A DNA stretch of 64,000 nt, from assembly GCF_000972845.2 (NCBI RefSeq), contig NC_040022.1, positions 12,201,711-12,265,710 on the forward strand, in the 5' to 3' direction. This document shows positions 25,101-36,011 of the stretch, one piece after another. This stretch comes from Larimichthys crocea (lineage: Eukaryota; Chordata; Actinopteri; Sciaenidae). The position numbers and the translations under genes were made by a program. A model generated the notes under the pieces. That model was not told the origin of the DNA. It was given only the letters and a program-made list of their open reading frames with translations, and made no database searches. Every line of letters begins with the position of its first letter. Position 1 is the stretch's first letter.

Positions 25101-27947
25101 CACACACACACACACACAAAGCTAATTGATAAGAATCACAGAGTGGAGCTTTTGTTTGGAACAAAGACACCTGGCGGTTGTAAAAACCAAGTCAAAAGTT
25201 GAGGGATGCACCTGATCCTGACTGAGCCCATTGACCTAAAGGAGCAGTGATTGTGGATCTGGTGTGACAGGAAGGTTTGGACTGGTGTTGGCCTCTCATC
25301 ATCTCCAGCATGAACAGCTCTATAGAAGAGAAGTTGAGAAACATGTACCGCACTATTTCCTAAAGTTCCAAAGTATATAAAAACCTATAACCTTTGTAAG
25401 TTTTTCAGCTTATCGTCTCATACAGTTTGTAAAATAGAAGCAGCAACATCTCATCATTTGAGAATCTGGAACTAAACCCTCTGGCATTTTTACCCTAAAA
25501 ATGACCTAAATGGTTAACCCTTTATAGGGCACTCATTGAAATACTCATTGAAAAGTTTCAGTTTTAGGCTGCACATCAAAGTCAAAGAAGTTACTGTATA
25601 CGGTCACTCGCCCACCTAAGGTAAAAAAACAAATATGTGGAGCATTTATCTCCAAATTAGCAATCAGACTTATGTCTTACAGATTTATTTATTTAGGGTT
25701 TCGGGTTAGGGTGGGATCCATGGGAGGCCACAGCAACGCTACCTGTGAGGTAGCCTGACATTCACTGATTGGCTGGAGAAAGTCACGTGGGGTTCTGTTT
25801 TTAAAGCCCATGGAAGTGACCATATATAGTTCCTTCCATAAAGGATTAATCAACAAAATAGTTGCCAGTTATCTCCCTCTCATTTGATTAATTCATTAAT
25901 CGAGTAGTGGTTTTAGCTCAGTACATAATTAAATGTCGACATGACTTGCATCCCAAAATTTCCAAAATTATGCAAACCAGTATTTTGATATTTATGATCA
26001 TACATCATCTATACATAGATGAGACCATCGATACCACTGCCACTTCTCTTCAGTCAATATGTAAATGGAGTCAGCAGCCTGTTAGCTTTGCCTTGTTGTT
26101 GTTAAATAAGTGTAGACACAGCAGTTTGGCACACAAAACCGTTTCAAATCACAGACTAGACTCCGGCTACAGACTTATTTCAGAGGTGTGACAGTGGTGT
26201 CAATCTTCTAATCTGACATGTGTCACGTCAATGAATAAACGTCATATGTGCAGTTTGGGACAGCGGTGGCGTGCCACGTCTCGCAGCGTCCTTGTCTAAT
26301 CTTGATCCAGTTACCTGTCTGACATCCAGCTGACTGGAGTGATTCAGGCTAATTCATCACTCAGCCGGTGTGGATTAGCAGCGAGACACTCTGATCAGAT
26401 CAGAGTGTTTGTTTGCTCCTGTTTCAGCTTCATGGTGTTCATTTCATGTAGTTTGTTGTTCCTCATTGTCTTTTAAGCATGTATAATGAGGAAGCTGTTG
26501 GTTATTGTTCATAGTAATGCTGACTGTCAATTATAAGACCTCATGTGATACTACAGTAGAAGAGTTGGAGGGCTGGTGTGATCAGATTGTTGGAGCTCTA
26601 ACTTCTGATGTGATGTCCTGAATTTAGTTTTATTGGGTGTAATTTAACGTGGCCGTCGGTCAGGACATGAATCACGGTGTCTCTAACTCAGAAGCACAGA
26701 GAGCAGAGACACAGCACAGCCTTGTGTTGAGGGTTCATCCCGCCTCCTGCGGGACCTCTCTGTGGCTTGGCTTCTGTCCAGTGTAGTAGCAGGTGGATTG
26801 TGACCGGGCAGATTATATGGAGGCTGTCATTCAAGGAGGCACCGTTTGTTCCAGAGCATCCTGTGAGCAGAGCCACGCTGCCAAACTGTGCAATGCATAT
26901 TATTGTTGCAACAAATGTTCCAAATATTATATTAAACCAAATATAATGTATAAACAATATGTTGGATTTTTAAATTATAGAATAAGTTATATCATACATG
27001 CTGCTAATGATATTACTAATTGCTACAAGGGCTTGATCTGATTCAGTCTACACATGGACCATTTTGGTCACATGATTAAAAACTTTTACACATGAATAAA
27101 AATATAGTTTTATTTGTCATATGTAGGTTAACACAGTACAAGGTGAAGGAAAAGTGCTGGACGAGAAAAACTGGTCAGCTCAGCATTAAGAGATGCTGAG
27201 TCAGTGCAGTACTGTCATGTACTGGTACTGTACTGTGTTGTACTCGTCATGTACTGGTACTGGTCTGTACTCTGCTGTCATGTACTGTACTAGTCATGTT
27301 GAATTCGACTTGAAACAATGAAAACAGTACAAGTGTGATGTTTTGTGTGGCTCTGCAGTAGCTGATGATGTCATAGTGATGGCACGGTGATGTCATCGGG
27401 GTCATGTCAGATTGGGTTTGAGGGCTATAAATTTCTAACAAAAAGCCTTTGTTACAGACTGGAGGTGTGGAAAATCTAGTGAAAGAATTGCATTATGGGA
27501 TTTGTAGGATATAGCATTTCTGATGCCTAAACTATAGATTTAAAGGTGAATGTATCGGTCTGCTCATTCAATTTCTTTTTTAAAGGTCTCTGTACTGTAA
27601 GTCTCTCTGTTGTATGGAGATGCATTACTAAACAAACATGTGAGATTAGCCATTCAGCATCCAGCCACTCAGTTTAAAGACATTTTATCAGCTCATATTC
27701 TAGTAAAACAGTGAGGGTTTATGATATTTATAGTTATGTTTATGTTAAGTTATAGCGTTTGTTGTGTCAGTAGGTGTGGTTACATTTTGTTGTTGTTCCA
27801 CCTGTTGGCTGTTGTGTTGTGTTTTCTGTGTCAGAGCTGAGACTGTGTGTTCATGACGTGTACAGGGAGCACTCTGATGCTTTAAAGTTACTCAACAGGA
27901 AGGAAATGTGACTACAGGAAACAGTTTAACAATCCTGCCCTCTAACC

Positions 27948-28008
<61 letters not shown>

Positions 28009-28795
28009 ACAGCCACATTCACGTTGTAAAAAGCAAATACTGTAAAAATCACATCCTACACATAATGCATATATAAAATTAGCATATGTGCCAGACAGTG
28101 ACAGAGAGAGAAAGAGCAGGGCAGTGCCAAACTCACACTGGGCACAAGCCTGTGGTTGCTACGGAAACGAGGCCACGTGATCACAGTGATGGTCACCGGG
28201 GAGACAGATGCTGCTGACCTTTCAGAGAGGGGGAGGGGTGTGATGGAGAGTGGGGAATGTGAGAGCATATTCATATTTACACATACTTGATCTGATAGTA
28301 CTTTTTTATGAGAGAAAATATTAGAGATTTTAAATCAAATGATATCTGTGTGTTTCCTCGTACATTATCTTTCAAGGTAGTGGTAGATAAGTGAGCTCTG
28401 AAAGGTGGAGTGGCTAGAATCAGATGGATCATAGCCTGTAGTGGTTTACAGTGAAGAACTAAGTCAGTGTGTGTGATGTGGCATTGTTAGTACAGTATGT
28501 AATATATTAAAATAAAGGAAATTTGAAGTATATATACTGACAGTGTGTCCTGTATGATCTACAGTACAGTACATTAGTGAAACTAATCCGTCTAATTCAA
28601 CAGTAATAATGAATGTTTTCTTCATGAAGGTACTGATGTTCAGTTTGTGTTGAAACTGTTTCAGAGATGTGTCGCACTTTGTGGTGTTATTGTACTGAGA
28701 GGTGTTTTTTCTGGTAAGGCGCACGTTCAACCACTCTGCATAATATTTTGTTGAATATGAAGCTTTCGGTGATCTGGTCCTGTTTGATCATGTGG

Positions 28796-28838
<43 letters not shown>

Positions 28839-29336
28839 TATGTGTGAAATACACACAGCGATTTTAACAAAAAAAGTAAAGATGTTATTACAATATCTAC
28901 AGAATTACTATGAATCAGATTCATCTTACATTCACTTACACTCAGTTGATTGCGAGTCTGTAACAATAACTGTAGAAAAGATGATTTAAGAATCTGTGGA
29001 TTGTTTAGACAATGTTGTCATATGCGTATTATTAACATGACATCAATATTTCATCTTTAAAAGGTTCTTGAGTGACAGCAGTCTGTGTTTGAAGATAGAA
29101 AGTCATTCCTGAGGCGTTTATGAAACACTCCTGAACTAAGAGCTCCGACACGTTCATCCAGAGCGGGAGGCTCTCTGACCTTTGACCTTTGCCCTGTGTG
29201 CAGGTCTTCACCACCTACTCTAACGAAGACTACGATCGGCGCAATGATGACGTTGACCCCATGGCAGCCTCAGCCGAGTATGAGCTGGAGAAAAGAGTCG
29301 AGAAGCTGGACCTGTTTCCTGTGGAGCTGGAGAAAG

Positions 29337-29378
<42 letters not shown>

Positions 29379-30108
29379 ACACACATCCTTACAATCATTG
29401 AGAGTCACTCAGTCAATCCTCTTATGTAACTACACACACACGTGCACAGATAACTGGCAGCGTGCTGCTAGTGGACATGCACTCTCTGCTAGCATCTACA
29501 TTATCCCCTTATGGGATTAAAGTTAGCACGGATTAGCCTAATTAGCAGCTAGTAATTCTGCAAAAGGATTGGAACCAGCAACCTTCCGTGACAGCTGCTC
29601 TCAGCACAGCGTAATAACTATACTGAAATATTAGCATTGAATAAGGACAAACATGTTTTATTATGATACTAATAACACGATAAAAGTCAGTATTTTGGTG
29701 ATATTTACATGTCTGTCTGTGTGTGTGTCTCTCAGACAGTGATGGTCTGGGCATCAGTATCATAGGGATGGGTGCAGGAGCTGATATGGGCCTGGAGAAA
29801 CTGGGGATCTTTGTTAAGACGGTCACCGAGGGTGGAGCTGCACAGAGAGACGGCAGGTACGCTCTCCACCTGTCCTTTCTCCATCTGTCTTCATCTCTGT
29901 GTCCCACACATCGTTCTCTGTTTCTTGTTTCCTGTCAACAAAAAACTTAAAAAGATGTATCAGTCAGTAGCTCTCAGATTATCTCCTGAAGCTGATTTTT
30001 GGGGCACTATTTCCAGCCATGGATTAATACACATTTCAAAGTATTTTAATGTATTATATGTGAGAGGCTTGCACAGTGTAATACACTTGTTGTGGTCATG
30101 CACCATGC

Positions 30109-30148
<40 letters not shown>

Positions 30149-33100
30149 TGTCATCGGAACAGATAAGCCACCAAGTAACTATGGTGGCATCTCTCTTGTG
30201 AACCCTCAAACAGCACAGTGACGTGTGCAGAGTTTCACTTTTTAAACAGCAGAGCTTGTAGAACCGGTTCTGTGTGAAAAGATAGTCATCATCAAAGTAA
30301 GAAAACTTCATTTCCGACATTTTCTGCTCCGTGCTGTCCTCAGCTCCAACAGAAAGTAAACGCCTCGAGTCTCCTTCAGTTTGTTTCCCTGAATCCTCTA
30401 ATTATCAAATCCTCACTTTCATTTGCATTATGAGCAGCCTGCCAACAAAAAGATGACAAAAAGAATCTGATGAGCCTAAATCATAAAGTAATGCCTGTGA
30501 GGTTTAATTAGCTAACATCACCCTGCACTGACTGAAAACTTCAGGTTTGTGTGTGTCCTGAGCAGAAGGCCAGCTGTCAACACACAAATCAGCAGCTGGG
30601 CTTTTATACAGGACAAAGATATCATGTTAGAATAGAAAATAATAATATTAAAAGGAGTAACATGGTAGAATGTAGGAGTATGGATGTAGTAAAGGTTGGG
30701 GGTGGTGGTGTTCGTTTTCACACATTATATTCTTTGTGTGTGTGTGTAGGATCCAGGTGAATGACCTGATAGTGGAGGTTGATGGGACCAGCCTGGTCGG
30801 CGTCACTCAGAGCCTCGCTGCCTCCGTCCTCCGCAACACCACTGGCACCGTCAGGTCTGACACATACACACACACTTGATTAATATCATATTCAGACATA
30901 AATTGTGTATTTTTGTGCAGATTTCTGAAATAAATTGCACATTTTTTTTCAGGTGTTTGGTTGCTATGAGCTAAAATTCTCAGGTCTGTGATTGGTGTGT
31001 TTCCAGGTGTGCGGCTGCAGTGTGTGATTTTTCTGATTTCTGTTGTGTGCATATGAAACGATTTAACGTTTGCAGTGTGTGCTTGAATCCTCCAGATTTC
31101 CGACTGTGTGTTTTTTTTTTTTTGAGTTTATGAACTTGACTGATGGGAATCTGAATGTTTTTCAGGTTTGTGATTGGCCGGGAGAAGCCGGGGGAGCAGA
31201 GCGAAGTGGCTCAGCTGATCCAGCAGACTCTGGAACAGGAGAGGTGGCAGAGAGAGATGATGGAACAGAGATACAAACAGTACATGGACGATGATGAGGA
31301 GGTACGTGCTCAGACAGGAAGCCCTGCAGCAGCTCTGCCTCATGGGAAACGCTTGTGTTCAGTGAAAACAGCGATGTGATCTGATCACTCAAACTAAGTT
31401 CCCCCCCGGCGCTCTAATGTACACTTCTAAAGCTGTTCCTCTGACGCTACATCTATGTACTCTGAACATCTTCAGCTAATGTTGCTTCGTCAGCTCATGA
31501 GCCTCCGTTAGCTGCAGGAAATAAGAGCGAGGTTTGAGTGAGAGGCAACAAGAGCGAGATGAACAGATGAAGAGAGATGTGTGTGTGTGTGTGTGTGTGT
31601 GTGACAAAATGTCGGTCTGTGTGCCACCACGTGGCCTGTAGTTTCAATCCCAGTACAGTTTCTCCACCTTGTGGTCGCAGTGGGTAACTGGCAGCTCTGC
31701 ACTCCAATAGCAGCCTTTTAGATAGCTTTTAGTATTTCAATAAGAGCAGATCATAAGTAATTATTAAAGAAATATTGAATTATTCCAGTGGTATGCTCCA
31801 TTTTTCAAATTGCAGCAGCACTCGGGTGACTGGGCCGAATGTAAATCCTCCCCTTACTTCTAGCAAGAATATCCAAGATTATCCAGTGCAATTAGATTGA
31901 CAAGTGTAAGTTGCCATCATTCCTCATCAGCAGGGACCACATCAAGACGTCAAGATTGTGTCTATGGTAATACATAGAGACTGACATGATGTTTTCAGAC
32001 TGATTTTAATATCTTCTGGATGTAAGGACACGTTTTTTAGGCAAAAAAAAAAAAATCTGTTCAAATACAATTTAAGTAACTTTTCAGGACCCTAAGGGCC
32101 GAGGTGACTGTGACAAATGCATCCATTCTGCTTGACTTATTATCAAACTAGTAGCTTGCATTAGTAACGTTATTTATTTCACGTTAATTTCACAGCTAAA
32201 AATGTTTTTGTCAAATGTAGCCTATTATTGCATATTAATGCTTGTATTCATTTTTTAATTTTCACATATTATTTTGGTGAAAATTGTCAGTTATTATGAC
32301 AAAAATTGGCCCGTAACTCTGCGGACCCCCAATTAGAGTTAGGTTAGTGGCTTATCAGTAATTTCTCAGGTGATTCTGTCTGGCAGTCTGATGTAGCCTA
32401 ATAATAAATGCAGTCCTGTCTGACTCTAGTTTGTCTTTGTGTAACCACAGCTAAATACAGAGCATGGTCACCACATCGCAGAGCGATATATGAAAGTGCA
32501 ATGCTATATTTTACTCAGCTGTAATGTCGCTCTCACCCAGGAAATGCATGGTGGTCATGTTGATGTGAAGCTAACTTACTTTGTAACGTGAGGGGGAGCA
32601 GAGGACACATGATTAACAGGCAGCTGTGTGAGTGAAGCCTCTTAATGGAAGACAGTTACAGGCAGTGGCTGCATTCAGTTTCAGAGTCTGAACTGTGAGG
32701 CCGCCAGCAAGAGCTCATTGCTTCTTTCACTTAATTTGTAATTTCATACTTATGCGGTCTGCTCCAGGCTGGATGCCATTTGTACCACTTTGTATGACGC
32801 ATCCTCCTCCAAATAAAATTATAGAGAGAGAGAAGTGAGACTTTGAGTCTGAACTTGTATCGCTGTGATGAACTGCAACATTCTTGGAACACTTTTATTG
32901 GCTTCAGTACCCGCTCTCAAATATGAAGCTAACACAAGCAGCTGCTCAGCCTAACTTATCTCAAACACAGGAAACCAGGTTAAACGGTTAGTTTAGCTCT
33001 GTCCAAAGATAGCAAAATCCACCTGGCAGCACCTCCAAAGCTCACAAAGTCGTTTTAAAGTTGGGCTTTTTACAGTAAAGAAACAGCATTTTGTATGGAA

Positions 33101-35872
33101 ATTAGTGAGCTTTAGACAGGTTGCTAGGCAGGTTTTGACCTTGTTTGGAAAGAGTGAGGCTAGCTGTTTCAGCCTTTAGTCTAGGTTAAGCTAAACTAAC
33201 AGACTGCAGGCTACAGCAACATATTTATATATAGATGTGATAGTGGTATCTGTTATGGAATTTCCTATCCTTAGGTTACACGAGGTCACGTGTGGGCCTT
33301 GGTTTCATATATGTCTTAGCAAGAGACCAAAACAGCTTTTTCCCCCAAAATATTATATAATAAGTATTGCGTTACATAATTGCTACATAAAGCCCACGTG
33401 ACTGTTTTAGCTCTATATATTTAATAACATGTAGCGATACAGTGACTAGAGACATAGCTAGATTATCTGTTTCCAGAATTTAGGCTAGGTTATGCTAAGC
33501 TAAGCTAACCAGCTGCTAGCGTTGGATTCAAATTTACAAGTACAGTACAGACATGAGAGTAGTATAAAGCTTCTTAGCTAACTTCTTAGCAACCAAACAA
33601 ATAAGCATCTCTTAATAATGTAATACTTTTATTTTTCCATCTCTTCCTGTTCAGACAGGTGAATATGCAACGGACGAGGAGGAGGAGATGAGTCCGGTGT
33701 TTCCGAACTCCATTGAGGTTTTCGACCTGGCCGAGAACCAGGACATGTTGTCTCCAGTGGAGCTGGACCCGGAGAAGCTGGCCCACAAATTCAAGGAGGT
33801 AAATGTGATTTTGATTATTTGAATCCTGAAGCTAACTCATTGTGTGTGTGTGTGTGTGTGTATGTGTGTGTGTTTTCATCTGTTATTATACTCTGCCTCT
33901 GTCTGCAGCTCCAGATTAAACATGCAGTAACCCAGGCGGAGATCCAGCTGCTAAAGAGGAAGGTGAGACCACGTAACGTTCAGTCTCTTCTTAACATGCA
34001 GAAATGTAATGCACTGCAGTATCCAGGCTGCAGTGGAAAATATACACTAGCATAACATCATTCCTTTGCTGGCTGAACGATGACTTAATGCTGGCTCTAC
34101 CTCCCACATACCACCTCCTCCTGCCACACTCCCACCCCTTTACCTCCAGCTGGCTCATGCGGAGCAGGATAAGTTGCGTTGGCGGATGGAGCGTGCTCAG
34201 TTGGAGCAAAACATCCGGGACAGTAAAGAGAGGATGGAGAAACTGGAGGGCTATTGGATGGAGGCACAGTCCCTGTGTAAGGTAATTTATGAGAGAATGA
34301 ACATTAAAAGCAAGGAGACAACTATCAGTCATGGACAGAGGAAGTACCGTATGTTTACTCATTATTTAGTTAAAACTAAAACTAGTTTCCATTTACTGAC
34401 TGTGTTTGTGTGTGTGTTTTCAGGCTGTGGATGAACACCTGAAAGAAACCCAGGCTCAGTACCAAACCCTAGAGAGGAAATACAGCAAAGCCAAGAGACT
34501 AATTAAAGAGTACCAGCAGAAGTAAGGAAGGAAGGAAGGAAGGACACTAAAGGTTTAAGAGAGGGAGTAAAAAACACACAAACTTTAACACGTGTGTTTG
34601 CACACTTTGTAGGGAGATCGAGAACCTGAAGAAGGAGACGGCTCAGCGTCGAGCACAAGAAGAGAGTGAGGCAACACACAAAGAGGAGGCGGACAACCTG
34701 CAGGAAAAGGTTAGTTTGTAAAACACTCACATTAACCACACTGGTTTTCAGTGAAGAGTTTTGTGCCAGCTCTTCCCCGTAAAACATGACTTCTGTCTTT
34801 GTTTTTCCATTGTAGTCAGTATATATTATATATATTATTATTATATATTTGCATTTTTTAAGAAAAAGACATTTGCATTGGCAAATGCAAAAGACAAAAC
34901 TTGTCTTTTCTTTTAAGCACCTTTGTGAACACTGATTTCTGGTTAACAGCAATTCATTTGACTTCATGATAGTGAATAGCATCAGTGCAAAAAGGACTGT
35001 GATCACCACTGTGATGGTCAGTTGACATGAACCTGAATGTGCATCGGTAGTGTTCGAGAAGTGTCGGCACGTTGTGCATGGATATTGTTCTTCTCGCTTT
35101 CCTTATCATCATCAGCTGTGAAGGCATTAGACTGGACTCACATTCAAGAGTTCGTAAATTGGCTGCCGTTTGAGAGCTGCTGAACTCTAGAAAGCTTCTG
35201 GACTGAAAACATGGGCACATTCTTCACACTTTCCCATATAACTTTTCCTTGTAGTCACTGATGATGCTCACTGACCTGTGGTGTTCCCCAAGGCTCTATC
35301 CTTGGTCCTCTTATGTTTACACATTGCAGTTCCCCGTGCAGTGCAGATGCACAGGCGTGTTGGAGACCAACTCGTTAAAAACAACTCATGAGTCTCTCTC
35401 TGCTAATAGCTCCATGAGGACTATGTGTTCCTGCCAGTCCTCCCGGTGTGTACATCCAAAATACCGTGTAACTGGAGCAACGACAGCGTGCGTCATCTTC
35501 TTTTCTTGCCAAAGTGTAGCCTGAAGCTCGGCATTTTTAATTCTAATGCAGGTAGAAGTGTGGTTTTGATGAGCAGCATAATCATAACCGTCTCTTAGCA
35601 GTATATTTGAGATGTTTTATATCAAAGAAAGTATCAAATGTAATGGTTATGACTGTCACAGCCTCTAACACACCCACAATGTATATCAACAAAGTCTTCC
35701 TGATCCCACCCTGGGTCCAAGTCTGCTCAAGGTGAAACGAGTACTATTCTTTTCAAAATGTTGGTATAGTTTAAATGTATTTAGTTATTCTTTACTCTGT
35801 TGCTATGTTTTTTTACAGATTACAGACCTGGAGACCAAAGTGGATGCCCTCAAGACCTCCAAACCCTCCTAG
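18195..35872 (+). CDS. ppp1r9b: Spinophilin / neurabin-2 (PP1 regulatory subunit 9B), 14 coding exons
   Basis: Spinophilin targets protein phosphatase 1 to dendritic spines, bundles F-actin and binds receptors. CDS: 18195-18513, 19576-19784, 19868-20248, 20345-21061, 29204-29336, 29736-29856, 30750-30854, 31166-31301, 33655-33798, 33909-33962, 34150-34281, 34424-34521, 34613-34709, 35819-35872. All junctions are GT-AG and the phases close to 899 codons plus TAG. Mammalian spinophilin is a little over 800 aa; the extra length lies in low-complexity exons 3-4. Domains: N-terminal actin-binding region ([29 protein letters not shown]), an Ala-Pro run near residue 220, an acidic segment, the PP1 docking motif RKIQF at about 532-536, a PDZ domain at about 579-668 with loop GLGISIIG, and a C-terminal coiled coil from about 750. 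Neurabin-1 is excluded by the MMKTEP start and the absence of a SAM domain. Fish may keep two copies; I cannot assign a or b. Confidence 0.96.
19198..19372 (-). mobile_element. tRNA-derived SINE in ppp1r9b intron 1 (coding)
   Basis: Read on the minus strand, the head has an A-box-like TAGCGTAGTGG (rc of 19351-19361) and a B-box GGTTCGAATCC (rc of 19287-19297). These are the RNA polymerase III promoter elements of tRNA-derived SINEs. The left side, 'gataggagagctaaagatagacaggaagcagagagaggggg', matches the body of a very common teleost SINE. Confidence 0.8.
19576..19784 (+). CDS. ppp1r9b: ppp1r9b coding exon 2
   Basis: Begins after TTGGCAG. Encodes [33 protein letters not shown] and [15 protein letters not shown]. 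The serine in KLSLP aligns with the PKA site Ser94 of rat spinophilin. Confidence 0.95.
19868..20248 (+). CDS. ppp1r9b: ppp1r9b coding exon 3
   Basis: 127 codons, phase 0 at both ends. Contains [18 protein letters not shown], an imperfect Pro-Ala repeat, and [15 protein letters not shown]. The Pro-Ala tract is longer than in mammals. Confidence 0.95.
20345..21061 (+). CDS. ppp1r9b: ppp1r9b coding exon 4
   Basis: The largest exon, 239 codons. It is Ser- and Glu/Asp-rich, then has [20 protein letters not shown], an acidic [10 protein letters not shown] run, [14 protein letters not shown] and the PP1-docking [11 protein letters not shown] at its end. Confidence 0.95.
22079..22121 (+). repeat. 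(GT)n microsatellite
   Basis: About 20 pure GT units in ppp1r9b intron 4. Confidence 0.9.
23650..23960 (+). repeat. Medium-reiterated repeat, copy 2
   Basis: Second copy of the element at 17085-17560, same orientation, better preserved at the left ('aactgcagttcctcaaacttccacttgaggctggctccagaag') and ending after 'gccattacagatggctta'. It lacks the right-hand extension of copy 1. Confidence 0.75.
25073..25118 (+). repeat. CA-rich microsatellite
   Basis: Imperfect CA tract with ACGC and ATGC interruptions. Confidence 0.85.
27953..28007 (+). repeat. (GT)n microsatellite
   Basis: About 27 uninterrupted GT units. Confidence 0.9.
28799..28838 (+). repeat. (GT)n microsatellite
   Basis: About 19 GT units, about 370 bp upstream of ppp1r9b coding exon 5. 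Confidence 0.9.
29204..29336 (+). CDS. ppp1r9b: ppp1r9b coding exon 5
   Basis: Starts [20 protein letters not shown], near-identical to mammalian spinophilin just after the PP1 motif, and ends LFPVELEK in phase 1. The donor G|GTACAC opens directly into a CA repeat. Confidence 0.97.
29339..29386 (+). repeat. (AC)n microsatellite abutting the exon 5 splice donor
   Basis: The CA tract begins two bases into the intron, so the donor sequence is GTACACACAC. It is pure for about 16 units, then has one ATAC interruption. Confidence 0.95.
29736..29856 (+). CDS. ppp1r9b: ppp1r9b coding exon 6 (PDZ, first part)
   Basis: Encodes [19 protein letters not shown] and [17 protein letters not shown]. It includes the GLGI carboxylate-binding loop of the PDZ domain. 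Ends in phase 2. Confidence 0.97.
30112..30146 (+). repeat. (GA)n microsatellite
   Basis: About 17 GA units in ppp1r9b intron 6. Confidence 0.9.
30750..30854 (+). CDS. ppp1r9b: ppp1r9b coding exon 7 (PDZ, middle)
   Basis: Encodes [20 protein letters not shown] and [15 protein letters not shown]. 105 nt, phase 2 to phase 2. The acceptor TGTGTGTAG lies at the end of a short TG run. Confidence 0.97.
31166..31301 (+). CDS. ppp1r9b: ppp1r9b coding exon 8 (PDZ end and linker)
   Basis: Encodes [20 protein letters not shown], then [19 protein letters not shown] and an acidic end. The donor is GAG|GTACGT. Confidence 0.97.
31577..31604 (+). repeat. (TG)n microsatellite
   Basis: About 13 TG units in ppp1r9b intron 8. 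Confidence 0.9.
32905..33190 (+). repeat. Degenerate teleost repeat
   Basis: Contains 'ggttagtttagctctgtccaaagatagcaaaatccacctggcagcacctc' and 'ggctagctgtttcagcctttagtctaggttaagctaaactaacagactgcaggct', typical of the ttagct repeat family. A second fragment, 'ggctaggttatgctaagctaagctaaccagctgctagc', lies at 33478-33525. Confidence 0.55.
33655..33798 (+). CDS. ppp1r9b: ppp1r9b coding exon 9
   Basis: 48 codons, [16 protein letters not shown] to KLAHKFKE: the acidic linker before the coiled coil. Flanked by TTCAG and GTAAAT. Confidence 0.96.
33909..33962 (+). CDS. ppp1r9b: ppp1r9b coding exon 10
   Basis: A small 18-codon exon, [18 protein letters not shown], at the start of the coiled coil. Flanked by CTGCAG and GTGAGA. 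Confidence 0.95.
34150..34281 (+). CDS. ppp1r9b: ppp1r9b coding exon 11 (coiled coil)
   Basis: 44 codons including [12 protein letters not shown] and [19 protein letters not shown], the conserved coiled-coil core. Confidence 0.96.
34424..34521 (+). CDS. ppp1r9b: ppp1r9b coding exon 12 (coiled coil)
   Basis: Encodes [20 protein letters not shown] and [13 protein letters not shown]. Ends in phase 2 at CAGAA|GTAAGG, followed by a short GGAA repeat. Confidence 0.96.
34613..34709 (+). CDS. ppp1r9b: ppp1r9b coding exon 13 (coiled coil)
   Basis: Encodes [20 protein letters not shown] and [10 protein letters not shown] after the acceptor TTTGTAG. It continues the C-terminal coiled coil. Confidence 0.95.
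35250..35320 (+). mobile_element. LINE reverse-transcriptase fragment in ppp1r9b intron 13
   Basis: 35277-35318 translates to [14 protein letters not shown], the conserved GVPQGS(I/V)LGPLLF block of non-LTR reverse transcriptases. Upstream and downstream frames decay quickly, so this is a short dead fragment. Clade is unassigned (the motif is shared by L2, CR1 and others). Confidence 0.75.
35819..35872 (+). CDS. ppp1r9b: ppp1r9b coding exon 14 with stop
   Basis: Encodes [17 protein letters not shown], then TAG, after the acceptor TTTTACAG. The mammalian protein has an equivalent short last segment (ISELEGNLQTL...). Confidence 0.92.
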   Translation: MTDLETKVDALKTSKPS

Positions 35873-36005
35873 ACTGCTGCTACTCCCTACCTCCTGTCTG
35901 TGACTGGAAGAGGAGGAGCTCTGCCTTCATTATGACCTGGGCTGTATTTTATTCCAATCAACCATTTACTGCACGGACAGGTAGTAAAAAAAAATTAAAT
36001 TAAAA

Positions 36006-36011
36006 AATAAA
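36006..36011 (+). terminator. Candidate poly(A) signal of ppp1r9b (nearest)
   Basis: AATAAA about 135 nt after the stop, inside an A-rich stretch. Others follow: ATTAAA at 36337 and AATAAA at 37441. Which is used cannot be told from sequence, and a long 3' UTR is possible. Confidence 0.3.

Larger units (their letters stand above)
21062..29203 (+). other. ppp1r9b intron 4 (8.1 kb)
   Basis: The largest coding-region intron. It holds TG/CA microsatellites and a second copy of the medium-reiterated repeat (listed separately). I see no internal exon or nested gene. Confidence 0.8.

Noticed and set aside
34503..35009. 168-codon minus-strand open frame
   Set aside because: Antisense of ppp1r9b exons 12-13 and adjoining intron, with no independent support.
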